64,000 nucleotides of DNA from Alisma plantago-aquatica (taxonomy: Eukaryota > Streptophyta > Magnoliopsida > Alismatales > Alismataceae): NCBI GenBank assembly GCA_963693085.1, contig OY856410.1, positions 882,619,335 to 882,683,334 on the forward strand, written 5' to 3'. This document shows, one piece after another, positions 1 to 11,300 of the stretch; position 1 is the first letter of the stretch; every line of letters begins with the position of its first letter. The translations under genes and the position numbers were made by a program. Below the pieces are notes generated by a model that was given only the letters and a program-made list of their open reading frames with translations, ran no database searches and had not been told where the DNA came from.

Positions 1-178
1 CCACCGTCCAATCAAGCCTCACAATGTCCATGAGTTCCGCAGCCTGTTCAGCATGGAGAAACGACTCAAACAAACAAACCACACCTGGTTTATATCTACC
101 ACAAATTTTGCTCAGAACTCTCCTCGTAGGATTATTAGATGCCCCTCTGATGTTCCAAAAAATAGAAGTAAAGTCCAT
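1..178 (-). CDS. LINE-1 ORF2, N-terminal start of endonuclease (partial, off left edge)
   Basis: Reading leftward from the ATG at 178-176 gives 59 uninterrupted codons to the window edge. The start reads MDFTSIFWNIRGASN, and FWNIRG matches the opening strand of the apurinic-endonuclease-like (EEP) domain of plant L1-type LINEs, usually SWNIRG or SWNVQGL. The next motif, GVVCLFES, sits where these enzymes have LQET or a similar sequence, with the metal-binding Glu. Such an endonuclease nicks target DNA to prime reverse transcription in the nucleus. The ATG lies 40 bp after the end of ORF1, the normal LINE order. The rest (endonuclease core, RT, terminal zinc domain) must lie left of the window. 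No stops are visible, but only about 5% of the protein is present, so whether it is intact cannot be judged. Confidence 0.8.
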   Translation of the reverse strand, partial: MDFTSIFWNIRGASNNPTRRVLSKICGRYKPGVVCLFESFLHAEQAAELMDIVRLDWTV

Positions 179-218
179 ATTAACTTTGTGCCGCCGTCAC
201 CACCAAAGATGAAAACGA

Positions 219-1967
219 TCAGGGGCTATATCCCCCCTCCAACTCTGACCAGTATCCATCAAAGAATTCTCCGTCGTAGTCTGAGTGTCTCCTCCTGGAA
301 TGATACCGTCTGTGGTACCGGCTATCATCCCCATCTCTTCTATGTCTGCTATGACTCCTTCCAGATGTCCTCCTATGATCAGCATAGTCACCCTTAATGA
401 AAATGAAATCCTCCAATCGTCTGTTCGACAAAAATCTATTGTTGCCCTCTCTATCCACGACCACTAGTCTTGGTGATCTATGGTGCTGCCTGATCAGGGA
501 CGGGCTCCGCGTCTGAGGTATCACTCTAGAATCTGAGGTTTTGTCTGACACAACCACCATGGAATTAGATACAATCGTCTTCCCCTACATAGATAAGGCT
601 TCCCTAGGTATCCCTGACTCTCTCCCAAACTCAGTAAGCTGCGTGCTATTGGACCCCACCGGCTCTCTTGCCAACATGAAGAACTACACAGATTTCTGAC
701 GCTGCCCGTAAGTAAGAGATACAAATTGAGGGACATCTTCACTGAATGCCTCAACCAGGATAATCAAGCCAATTAAGTCATCTTTTTCCTTCTGCCAGTC
801 TGAAATGAATCTCAGTTTACCGAAAGGTGATATCATCTTCTCCATCGTGTCATCATCTCTGCAGGTAATAGGGATGTCTGCTACCCAAAACCAGAATGCC
901 TCCTTCCATTGGTGCTGTTCTCCATTACTCATGAGCTGCAAATCAATTTTTTTTCTGTGCATATCTGGTACGCCCTTCTCCTTTACGTCCTTTGCCTCCT
1001 TATCGCATGAGAAGAAAGCAACAACCTTACGCTCTGCAAATCTGTATAGGTCCGCCGCATTGGGCCAGCACTGCCGCAAGAGGGGGCAAAGCTCCTTCCA
1101 TTGAACACCATACGGCCATGTTATCTCCACAGCCCTCTCAAGTGCCGTCATCTTCACTTTGTGCATCTCTTCGTCAGGCCCGGCATCAACAACGATGTGC
1201 TTAGGGATTTGTTGCGGCCCGCCCCTGGCCGGGATGCCCGACGGCAGTGGCAGAAACATCGCCCTTGAGTGTACGTCCGGTGGCCTCGGTCTCAGCATAT
1301 ACTGTGAGCATCTAGCAGCCACATGACCCCTTCTACGACACTTATAGCAAACCTTACTTCCTCTACACTGTGCCTGCCAATGGCCTCTCCCCATACATAT
1401 GAAGCATGTGTCGTGAGGGATCCCGTATAGCGGTGTCTTCCTCTGTGGCCGCTACGAGACGACCGACTGTGTGATGGGTGTCGGAACAGGATCCTTCCTA
1501 GGGTTTGGGATAGCAAGAACCTCCGTCGTTCTGATCTCAGATGACCACGTCGCTTGATTCACCGGACCAGTATGGTCGATCGACGGGCAGTCTGACTCAA
1601 GCACCATAGGAGCAGCTACGTCTCCTTCCTCCCTCGGTGGCGGCGGTGGTGCCCCCTCATCATCAGGACCCTGGGTATCTTCCTGCGGCTGCGCCGTCAA
1701 TGGGCTACTAGACGCCGGAACCTCCGTCCGCTCGGGCCCAACACGATCGGGTCGATCATCCCTCCGTTCTTCCACCACCGAAACCCTAGACGGCGAGTCA
1801 TGCAGCGTGTCTTCACTGGTCATCACAACCCTAATGTCGGGAAGCACCTCCTCCGGTGGGACTGCAGTCAATATCATCTTATTTCTCCTCTCCACAACGA
1901 CCTGTTGCGTCCCGCGATCTCGCGTGGTCTGTCTTGTCACCCCACGCAAAAGGGGCGAGGGCAACAT
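219..1967 (-). pseudogene. LINE-1 ORF1 (CCHC zinc-knuckle, RNA-binding-like), three in-frame stops
   Basis: One reading frame of 582 codons runs from the ATG at 1967 to the TGA at 219-221. It is broken by TAG at codons 172 (1452-1454), 428 (684-686) and 461 (585-587), with no frameshift. Residues 1-170 are acidic and Pro-rich. Two CX2CX4HX4C knuckles occupy about 188-201 (CFICMGRGHWQAQC) and 207-220 (CYKCRRRGHVAARC). Residues 235-425 look like a DUF4283/RRM-like fold (KEAFWFWVADIPITC, FGKLRFISDWQ). The tail, about 490-575, is rich in Arg, His and Ser. LINE ORF1 proteins coat their RNA and act as chaperones. The first in-frame ATG was chosen because an in-frame stop lies a few codons upstream. 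The domain order (knuckles before the RRM-like domain) is not the usual plant LINE order. Confidence 0.72.
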
Positions 1968-2612
1968 CTTGATTGGGTACTTACCCCCTCATGCACGATA
2001 CGAGAGCTCAGCTCATGCACGATACGGTATTCGTTGTTCTCGTATCCTCTGTAACGGTATGCCAACGCGTATCGGCTAACTTTCTTGCGTATCAGTTTCC
2101 TATAACGTATCGGCTACCAACCTTGTATCTGCTCACTGGGGCTGCACGACACCGATACACGGACTGCGTGAATCTGCCTGAGGCCAATATAATAAACCAT
2201 CCTCTATCGGGAACAGCCTAACGCACGATATGCCAAACCAACACGCGATGCGTGAGCCTATCACACGATACATGCTCCTATCGCACGACACAAGTGCTCA
2301 CCCTCCCCGATACGAGAGCTCACCTACTCCTCGATACGAGAGCTCACTCCGTTCAAAGCACCTGTGTACGCGTTTCCCATCAAGGAGGATGCATGGTTCA
2401 TTGTTGCCCGACACCTGTGACCATTTTCACCCGATACACAGAAACATGAATCTGCCGGAGGCCTAAGCAATAAACAATCCTCTATCGGGAACAGCCTAAC
2501 GCATGATATGCCAATCAAAACCAGCGCACGATACATGCTCCTATCGCACGACACAGGAGCTCACCCTCCCCGATACGAGAGCTCACCCTCCAGCTGCTCA
2601 CTTCTGTCTCCA
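1968..2612 (-). repeat. LINE-1 5' region with diverged tandem units of about 263-278 bp
   Basis: Two units are recognisable by shared blocks. The block cctctatcgggaacagccta occurs at 2201 and 2479, atacatgctcctatcgcac at 2268 and 2531, and aatctgcc[t/g]gaggcc at 2171 and 2449. Inside the units the words CGATACGAGAGCTCA and GCACGATA recur (near 1994, 2319, 2334 and 2569). As the sequence sits just upstream of ORF1 it is most likely a repeated 5' UTR, possibly with promoter activity like the monomers of some animal L1s (inference). Confidence 0.6.
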
Positions 2613-3559
2613 CAAGCTCTATATCCACTAAGTATCGACCAAGGGAACCATATCGGGCACCAACTAAACCCAACTAGGTGTAACAACCAAGGTTACCACC
2701 CAAGACAAGAAGGTTATCACGTAGCATTACTCCAAGGAATATCATGCAAGGCATAACCCCACAAGGTCATCTTCAACCTCAAGCACAAGGGAACTAAACC
2801 CTAATTGATCAAGAAGATCATCTCACCTCTCAACAACCAAGAGAGAGGGGTTTTGCACAACCTCTATCACAAATTGGGCAACCATAAGGATCCACCTCAA
2901 CATAGGTTATCATCTATTCAAAAGCTCACCTCTCAAATCCATGGTGAGAGGAGGGTGTCACCCAAGCAACTAGAATGTAGACTCACCTCTCAACTAAAAT
3001 GAGAGATGGGTATTGCCTACATCACTAGAGCTCAAACTCACTTCTCTAGACCAGGGAGGGAAAAGCGGTATTTCTCAACAAGGAAACCCTAAACCATGGT
3101 TCGACCAAATAGGTGTAAAGGCATATAAACCATCATCACTATCAACAACATATACTAGAGCAAGAAACATAACATGCAAGGGCCGATCATCAACATATAT
3201 GAAATATGCAACATAGAGAAGGTAGTGTAGCTAGGGTTAGAAGTTATGTAACCCTCCTTAAGCAAACTCCTCAAGCTCCAAAGCTCCAAGCTTCTAGCTC
3301 CTAGCTCCAAGCTCACCACTTTAGGCCACCAAAGGACAAGACCCACCTAGGGTTCGGCCACCAAACTAGAGGAAGAAGAAGAGAAGTGACAAACTTGCTC
3401 TCCAAACCTAACTTAGGTTATTTTGCAAGTATCACCTCCAGCTCTCAACTAAACAAAAGCAAACCCTAATCATCACTAAAGATGATTAGCAAGCAACCAA
3501 GCACAAGGTTTAAGAAAAACAAATAGGGTAAACCCAAAATGAAGGTCAGGGTCCTTACA
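2613..3559 (-). repeat. gypsy-1 3' LTR (U3-side part, cut by LINE-1, internally deleted)
   Basis: It matches about 10603-12059 of the right-hand LTR along its length. On the minus strand it begins TGTAAGGACCCTGACC at 3559. Relative to the right LTR it lacks roughly 490 bp (equivalent to about 11366-11856) that includes the TATA box. The part equivalent to 8389-10602 is absent and probably lies left of the window, beyond LINE-1. Confidence 0.85.
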
Positions 3560-3571
3560 AGCCATAAACCT

Positions 3572-5127
3572 CTACAAAGGGATTTCGTCCCCAAAATCCG
3601 AAGAGAAAAGCGAGGGATACTTCCTCCTCATCTCTTCCTCAAGCTCCCACGTGGCTTCCTCAACACCAGGATGATGCTAAAGAACCTTCACAAGAACCAG
3701 GTCCTTCCTCTTCAGCTTCTTTATTCTTCTGTCAAGGATTGCCACCAGACCTTCCTCATAGGTCACATCTTCATCAAGATCAACCTCAACTGGCTGTATC
3801 ACTGTCCCTGTATCTGGATGACTTTTCTTTAGCATACTAACATGGAACACTGGATGCAACATGTGCAACTCTGGCGGAAGCTCTAACTTGTAAGCTACCT
3901 TGCCAACACGTGTTATCACCGGGTACGACCCCATATACCTGGGTGCCAACTTGCCTTTCCGGCCAAACCTTAGCACGCCTTTCTAAGGTGAGACCTTGAG
4001 ATACACTTTGTCTCCCACTTGGAACTCTAAAGGTCGTCGGCAATTGTCTGCATAAGGCTTTTGTCTATCTTGTGCTGCTTTTAACTTTTGCTGTATCACT
4101 CTGATGTTTTCTATTGTCTGTTGTACTAATCTGGACCCAAAAGCCGATATTCACTAGACTCATACCAGCATAAAGGGGATTTGCACTTCCTGCCATATAG
4201 AGCCTCGTAAGGAGCCATGTCAATGCTCTATTGGTAACTGTTATTGTAAGCGAACTCTATCAAACTGAGATGCACGTCCCAACTTCATAGGGACTACAAA
4301 ACACAAGCTCGGAGAAGATATTCCAAAGTATGAATGGTCCTTTCAGACTGTCCATCCGTCTGGGGGTGGAAGGCAGTACTAAACCTCAACTGCGTTCCCA
4401 ACGCTTTGTGCAACTGTTCCCAGAAATGACTTGTGAATTGAGGACCTCTGTCGGAGACTATCATTGCTAGTACACCGTGCAAACACACTATCTCATCTAC
4501 ATACACCTGAGCAAGCTTCTCTGCTATATACATCGTTTTTACCGGTATGAAATGAGCATATTTTGTCAACCTGTCCACTATTACCCAAATGGAATCGTGA
4601 TTCCTAGTTGTCTTTGGTAGACCAACTACGAAGTCCATGGTTATATGATCCCATTTCCATTGTGGTATCAGCATGGGTTACAACGTACCTACCAACTTCT
4701 GATGCTCAACTTTAACTTGCTGACATACTGCGCACTTAGCCACAAACTCAGCTACATCCTTCTTCAAGCCAGACCACCAATATAGGTCCTTCATATTATG
4801 ATACATCTTGGTGACTCCTAGATGCATAGCATACATTGATGTGTGTGCTTCCTCGAGCACTATCTCTATTAGATTATCACCATCGAGGACCACCATTCTA
4901 TCATGATAGCAAACTAGTCCACCCTCAGACTCATGGAACCCATCATACTTTTCACTGCCAAGCTCTGACCTGATCAACTGCACTGTATCATCTGCCTGCT
5001 GTGCATCTTTGATCTGCTGTCTCAGCATAGGCTTGACTTGTATCTGTGCCAAAAGTCTTTCCAACAAGGAAACTTCCAATTGTACATTCATTTGTCGCAA
5101 GGAGACAAACATGTCTTGCCTATGACA
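3572..5127 (-). pseudogene. gypsy-1 integrase with C-terminal chromodomain
   Basis: Integrase inserts the cDNA, and the chromodomain steers it to marked chromatin. Visible parts: HHCC zinc domain near 4700-4860 (HTSMYAMHLG, then CAVCQQ); catalytic core with D in TMDFVVGLP, D in IVSDRGPQF and E in GQSERTIH, so the DDE triad is intact; C-terminal part GRKGKLAPRYMGSYPV; then a chromodomain (RRIKKLKRKD, VEEATWELEEEM) ending DFGDEIPL before TAG at 3572-3574. Damage: stops near 4294 and 4289, one frameshift near 4133, a stop near 3996, and TAG at 3677 where relatives have Trp (VKVLW). The region between this end and the LTR (3560-3571) is the expected polypurine-tract position but is only weakly purine-rich. 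Confidence 0.9.
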
Positions 5128-6546
5128 TACCAAGGAACTCAATTTTTGTTTCTTTGTGGAGAGAGAAGAAGACTTTCTTAGCGCATCAGCTACCACATTT
5201 GCCTTACCAGGATGATACTCAATGGTGCAATCATAATCATTAATTAGATCCATCCAACGACGTTGTCGCATATTCAACTCACTCTGCAAAAAGATATGCT
5301 TCAAGTTCTTATGATCTGTAATGATCTGACACACCTCCCCATAAAGATAGTGTCTCCAAACCTTTAACACATGGACCACCACTGCCAACTCTAAATCATG
5401 TGTCAGATAGTTCTTCTCATGTTTCTTAAGCTGTCGTAAAGCAGAAGAAACTACATGATCCTCCTGCATCAACACACAACCTAAGCCTTTCTTGGAAGCA
5501 TCGTAGAAAACAACATAGCCCTTTCCAGGCTCCAACAACACTAGCACTGGAGCACTAGTTAACTTCTCCTTCAACCTTTAGAAAGCTTGCTGACAACAAT
5601 CATCCTAGATAAAAGGTACTTCCTTCCTGGTCAACTTTGTCTTTGGCAACGCGATTGTACTGAAGTCTTTGATAAACCTCTGGTAATATCCTGTCAAACC
5701 CAGAAAACTACGAACTTCTATCGGCGTCTTTAGTTGCTCCCAATTTGCAACTGACTCCACCTTCCTAGGGTCCATTCTGACTCCTTCTATAGATATCACA
5801 TATCCCAAGAAAGTCACTTCCTTCAACCAGAACTCTCATTTGTTGAACTTGGCATACAACTAATGTTGGCAAAGAAGAGTCAACGCTTGTCAAAGATGTT
5901 GTTCATGCTCTTTTCTGTCCTGACTATATATCAAGATGTCATCTATGAAAACTACAACAAACTGATCTAGAAACGAACGGAACACCCTATTCATCAGATC
6001 CATGAAAGCAACAGGTGCATTGGTTAGCCCAAACGGCATAACCACAAACTCAAAGTGACCATACCTCATCCTAAACACTGACTTTGGTATGCCATCTGCC
6101 TTAATCCTCAAATAATGATATACAGACCGCAGATCGATCTTTGAGAACACTGTAGCGCCATGCAACTGGTCAAACATATTGTCTATCCTCGACAACATGT
6201 ACTTATTCTTGACCATGACTTTGTTCAACTGCCGGTAATCTATACATAACCGCATCGACCCATCCTTCTTCTTAACGAACAACACTGGATCACCCCAAGG
6301 CGACGTTCTCGGTCGGATGAAACCTTTCTCCAACAACTCCTGTAACCGATTCTTCAACTCTGCCATCTCTGCTGGAGCCATCCTATACGGTGTCTGTGCA
6401 ACTGGCTGTGTTCCTGGTACCAGATTGTTCTCAAAATCAATCTCTCGGGGTGGGGGTACACTGGGGAACTTATCAGGAAACACATATGCAAACTCTCGGA
6501 CAACCTTCACCTCCTTGAGGCTAGGACCCTTCACCTTGGTATCCAC
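5128..6546 (-). pseudogene. gypsy-1 reverse transcriptase and RNase H
   Basis: Reverse transcriptase starts near [20 protein letters not shown] and shows [36 protein letters not shown] and the catalytic motif FIDDILIYS, all in one frame. The FIDD aspartates are intact, while DLRSGYHQ has become DLRSVYHY. The linker FLGLTGYYQRFIKDFS is followed by RNase H (FYDASKKGLG, HDLELAVVVHVLKVWRHYL, DHKNLKH, RRWMDLINDYDC). Stops separate the blocks near 5890, 5605 and 5575-5600. The enzyme copies the element RNA into DNA inside virus-like particles. Preservation is good apart from the nonsense changes. Confidence 0.92.
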
Positions 6547-7020
6547 GATGTGAGCTAAGAATGCTTTACAACCTTGTCACAACAACTTCTCTGCCACCAT
6601 TGCTGACACTAGACATGTCGAAAGAATCTTCCTATCTCCTTGGAAGATCTACTTCTCTCCACCGTCATCAAACACTGCCTGCTTGGAACCACAGTCCAAC
6701 ACAACCTTATACTTCTCTAAGGTATCCATTCCAAGGATCACATCAAATCCATGCATATCAAGTGGTATAAGATCCACTTGTATACCGTGTCCTGAGAAAA
6801 ATAGAACATAAGACAGACACTCTTCTCGAAGTATCAAAGAACCATCGAGAGGGATTTCTAACAACAGGCTATCTTTCTTACAACTAATAGGTAAAGGACA
6901 TCTATCAAGCAGACTATGTGTGATAAAAGAGTGCGTAGCACCAGGGTCAACCAAAATAGATATAAAGTAAGAAGAAGACAAATCAGAATGAAATAACTCC
7001 ATATGACCTATCACCACTCA
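6547..7020 (-). pseudogene. gypsy-1 aspartic protease
   Basis: The retropepsin domain is read in the same frame as gag and RT. The active-site loop is VDPGATHSFI instead of the usual DSGATHSFI, so the catalytic Asp is kept but the following Ser is Pro. GFDVILGMDTLEKYKVVLDC is the typical second half. The protease would cut the gag-pol polyprotein. It ends at a stop near 6649, before the RT block. Confidence 0.88.
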
Positions 7021-8253
7021 TGGGTTGACTATCACCTCTGGATGACTCATAGCATAGAATCGAGCCGTTGCTTGTCCACGTCCTCTGCTCCCTTGAGCAG
7101 ACGATCCTACTTGTGATGCTTGACCGCATCCTCGCCCTCTGCTACCACTAGGTTGTGGTCTGTCTGACCCTTGTTGATTCTATCTCAACTATTGTGTTAC
7201 TTCAACATCTCTCTTTGGGAAATTTGACCTCAAGTGCCCAGTCTGTCCACAGTGATAACATGACCTGCCTTCTTTCTGTGGCTTAGATGGCCCTGTCACT
7301 GCCACAGAAGCTGTACTATGCACCTTTGATGGCAAAGAAACATAACCACTTTCCTTACTCGGAGACCACTGAGATGGTGTACGAGAATTCTATATTACGG
7401 AAGGTGCTAAAAACCTTGGATTCTTGAAGCCACCAAACCTCTATCCCTAGAACTGAGTAGGCATTTTCCTGGTCATGGACTCCCTTTTCTCCTTAACAGA
7501 TCATTCAATCCTGTGGACGGACTCCACGAACGTGGAAAACCGCTCCTGATTCTCTAAAGCAGTAGAAGGTGTCGACAGCTCATCACTCAAACCTTTCTCA
7601 AACCGTCTGATCCACTCGTTATCTGTCGCCGCCATGTGAGGAAAAAACCTTAGCAAGTCCATGAACTTGGCTTCATACTCGGTGATGCTCATCAATCCTT
7701 GGTGTAGACACTCAAACTGGATGATCTTCTCATCCAGATACGTATTTGGAAAGTATCTACTGACGAACTCTCGCCGGAAAACCTCCCAACTGATCTCCTC
7801 ACCGGGTCGCTTCTCCTCCTCGATGGCCCACTAGTGGACAACACTACCTTTCAGAAGGTAGACAACGTGCTTAACTTTGTCTGCTTCAGGGATGTCAAGG
7901 ATCCGGAAGGCCTTCTTGAGACCTGTCAGCCACATATCAACATCTGCCGGATCAGCTGTTCCAACATAATCCGAAGCTCTGACTCGGCGAAGCCGCTCAA
8001 AGGTCTTCCCAATACCCGATGCTTCACCATGGGGATCTTGTGCTCTTGGTTGAGGCACTGGCACTCTTTCCACCATGTGATTCATCGTAGCCATCAACTG
8101 ACCCATAAGCTGTTGGTAGGCATGATTTTTGAGAATGGCTGGGTCAAGTTGGGGGACCTCAGGCACCCGATCTTCATGTGCATGCCCTCCTGCTCCATCA
8201 ACTGATGCAACATCGGTGCTCTCAGCAACATGTTCTTCATGGTTTCCAGACAT
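7021..8253 (-). pseudogene. gypsy-1 gag
   Basis: The start MSGNHEEHVAEST is at 8253. The retrotransposon gag core is visible (KTFERLRRVRASDYVGTADP, then FRREFVSRYFPNTY and MSITEYEAKFMDLLRFFP). A single CCHC knuckle at about residues 332-345 reads CYHCGQTGHLRSNF, so its last Cys has become Phe. A TAG after residue 140 (7831) and stops near 7501, 7459, 7453, 7411, 7195 and 7020 interrupt the frame, but the frame itself is continuous with protease and RT. Gag forms the particle shell and packages RNA. Confidence 0.9.
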
Positions 8254-8368
8254 CTTTAAGCTTTATCTTCCGTTGAGGGCAAAAGGTTATTGTAAGAAAA
8301 ATCTGGAAAACTCACAAGAACAGACAAAAACCTAGACCTAGATCCCTGTAGACTCAGCAAAACCTAGA

Positions 8369-8380
8369 GCTCTGATACCA
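8369..8380 (-). other. gypsy-1 primer binding site (initiator tRNA-Met)
   Basis: The minus strand reads TGGTATCAGAGC, complementary to the 3' end of plant initiator tRNA-Met. It lies 8 bp inside the end of the 5' LTR (…GGTATCACA). The spacer contains an extra TGGTT that looks like a slipped copy of the primer site start. Confidence 0.92.
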
Positions 8381-8388
8381 AACCAAAT

Positions 8389-11300
8389 GTGATACCCCAC
8401 CATCACACAGACAACGAGATGACATGCGAAAACGTGCAGAACCTCATATTACCAAAAACACAGATTAATAAAAACTGATTGCAGAAAGCATACATGAGAG
8501 AACTTTTGCATTCAGATCCTGCAGAAAGACATGTTATATAAACATTCACAAGCCATGTTATAGGTCCACAACTTATCGGAACCAGCTGTACTTGTCAACA
8601 CCAGAGTTCAACACCTGTTTATACATTCATAACTGCCACGTACGGCCAACAACAGGATATATAAAAATTACAACAACCAACATCGTGAAACATTGTCAAA
8701 CACCTCCAAGGACCTAAGTGTACATGGATGACTCTAGGACTCTACTACTAAACCACCAAAACAACATCATGTCCATTTCTTTTCTTCTACTGCTCTTCTT
8801 GCTGCTCAGCCGCAACCTCATGACCACCACCACATCTAGAACGATCACCTAAAAGGGTGTAAACCAGCGGGGTGAGACACACAGTCCCAACGAGAAACAT
8901 AACTCCCCGCTGAAACTATAAAACCTCAAAAAGGTCAAAGCATATGACATCAGATAACTGATAAAGCATATAATAAGAGCATCATACTGAGCAAAGCTAT
9001 TATTACCATCAGGCTTACCAAGATATTTGGGGGACATATAACCAAGTATTTCTTTATGGAATATGATTGACAAGATAAGCCTTATAAGAACTTATCACAA
9101 GATATAAGGATCGTACGCACAACTGCATAGTTCAACTAGATCAGCTATATAAGAAAGGCATCAATCAATGTTATGTATTTTTCTCTAAGTGAGATATACT
9201 TATTCGGCTAGATTACATTTTATTATGCCCTAAGGAAGTGAGCCTTCCCTACTCAAATCCAACCATTGGTTGTGAAGCCCAATCCGGTGCCATACAAGGT
9301 CTAAGGAGATCTGGACTCCATGACCTCACCTTCTCGGGGTAGTACATGAATCATCAAGCAAGACCGCAGTCTTATGCTTACAGGGCCTCATCCTCTGGGT
9401 TAGCTCCGCAAGCTACCCATATCTTTAGCTCACCTCATCATAGGTGCTAGTGCATACATCTGAGCCATGAACGCATCATGCTCATCATCACATATCCTGA
9501 GCCATGGGTCTGTTCACCATGCTCATCATCCTGGGAACGCATCCCTTATATCATCATCAGAGGATAACACCTTGCTAGGCACTCATCCTTATATCAAGTC
9601 CTCAGACCTATCAACTTGTTTCCATATGACCACATGGTGCTATTCCAATACATATGTCTCATAGCTCTTACCAGGCTATGAATTCACATGAAATACCTGC
9701 ATGGTTAGTATACACATTCATAGAGACAACTAAAGCCATCATGGATTAACAGAATGATCATGCTATCAAGTATAGAGCAACATCTATGATTATAAGCTTT
9801 ATCATTCATGGTATTATTATCAATCATGAGCATATATTATGCCTTATACCTGTGACCATAGGCATGGGTCACATCATCACATAAAGCAACTTCATATGCT
9901 TCCAAGCTTCCTGGTTCACAACCTATCATTATATCTCATCATCATATTTGCGCGATTCAAGGTGATTACACCATATCACTTGTTTTATCATTATAAGCCA
10001 TATACATTCTGAGTTATCAAAACCCTCACCAAAACTCATGCAAACCTCATGATAGGTAGCATCGGGCAGGGTGACTACCATCACCTAAGCCTATCCGCCA
10101 AGGGAGTATAACGCCCAAGGAGCCTCTAAGTGCAACCATCTCCATGTCATCTAAGAGTCCTTCATATCGACCAGGGCACCCTATCACCCAAGATGCCATA
10201 TCGTGCATGGACAACCTGGATAAACAAGAAAAATCTCTACCAACTCCACTAGGGGTATGTCAGGCAACATGACCCCATGTCCGACACAAACCTAATGTCC
10301 ATCTAGGTCAATCTACTCATATCTGCCACCACTAAGGCACCATCTAGGGTTCTCTATACAACCATCATACCGGGCATCACAAGAATACTTCATATTGCCC
10401 AAAAAAAGAAAAGGTATTAGACATCATATCGATCAAAGCACATCCAAGACAAAGGTCATCTCATCCAAGGCATACTGGGCATCAAGCCACCAAGGCTCAA
10501 CAATGCATATCGACCAAGATCAACACAAGGCAAGGGGGGGAAGCATCGTGCAACCTTACTTAAGAGTGTGCCATTCAGAGCACAAGCTCAAGGTGTAACG
10601 CCCAAGCTCCATCTCCACTAAGTATCGACCAAGGGAACCATATTGAGCACCAACTAAACCCAACTAGGTGTAACATCCAAGGTTACCGCCCAAGACAAGA
10701 AGGTTATCGGGTAGCATTACTCCAAGGCATATCGTGCAAGCCACAACCCCACAAGGTCATCTTCAACCTCAAGTACAAGGGCACCAAACCCTAATTGATC
10801 AAGAAGATCGGCTCACCTCTCAACAACCAAGAGAGAGGGGTTTTGCACAACCTCTATCACAAATTGGGCAACCATAAGGATCCACCTCAACATAGGTCAT
10901 CATCTATTCAAAAGCTCACCTCTCAAATCCATGGTGAGAGGAGGGTGTCGCCCAAGAAACTAGAATGTAGACTCACCTCTCAACTAAAATGAGAGAGGGG
11001 TATTGCCTACATCACTAGCGCTCAAATTCACTTCTCTAGACCAAGGAGGGAAAAGGGGTATTGCCCAATAAGGAAACCCTAAACCATTGTTCGACCAACT
11101 AGGTGTAAAGGCATATAAACCATCATCACTATCAACAACATATACTATAGCAAGAAACATACCATGCACGGGCCAATCATCAACATATATGAAATATGCA
11201 ACATAGAGAAGGTAGTGTAGCTAGGGTTAGAAGTTATGTAACCCGCCTTAAGCAAACTCCTCAAGCTCCAAAGCTCCAAGCTTCTAGCTCCTATCTCCAA

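Larger units (their letters stand above)
1..2612 (-). mobile_element. LINE-1: L1-type non-LTR retrotransposon, 5' half, inside the gypsy-1 3' LTR
   Basis: The 5' region (1968-2612), ORF1 (219-1967) and start of ORF2 (178 to edge) follow in LINE order on the minus strand. The right boundary is where similarity to the gypsy-1 LTR begins, about 2612. The base composition of ORF1 is more GC-rich than most of the window. The 3' end and target-site duplication lie outside the window. Confidence 0.7.

Noticed and set aside
1994..2590. Repeated CGATACGAGAGCTCA words as a CRISPR-like array
   Set aside because: Spacing is irregular, units diverge, and they sit in a larger tandem repeat upstream of a LINE ORF1 in plant DNA.
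2805..3002. A 65-codon frame conserved at 10795-10992
   Set aside because: Conservation is explained by both lying in the two LTRs of gypsy-1. The frame is on the strand opposite to the element and has no domain.
8367..8380. tRNA-like end sequence GCTCTGATACCA (also 47004-47016)
   Set aside because: There is no cloverleaf around it. It is the primer binding site of an LTR retrotransposon at an LTR border.
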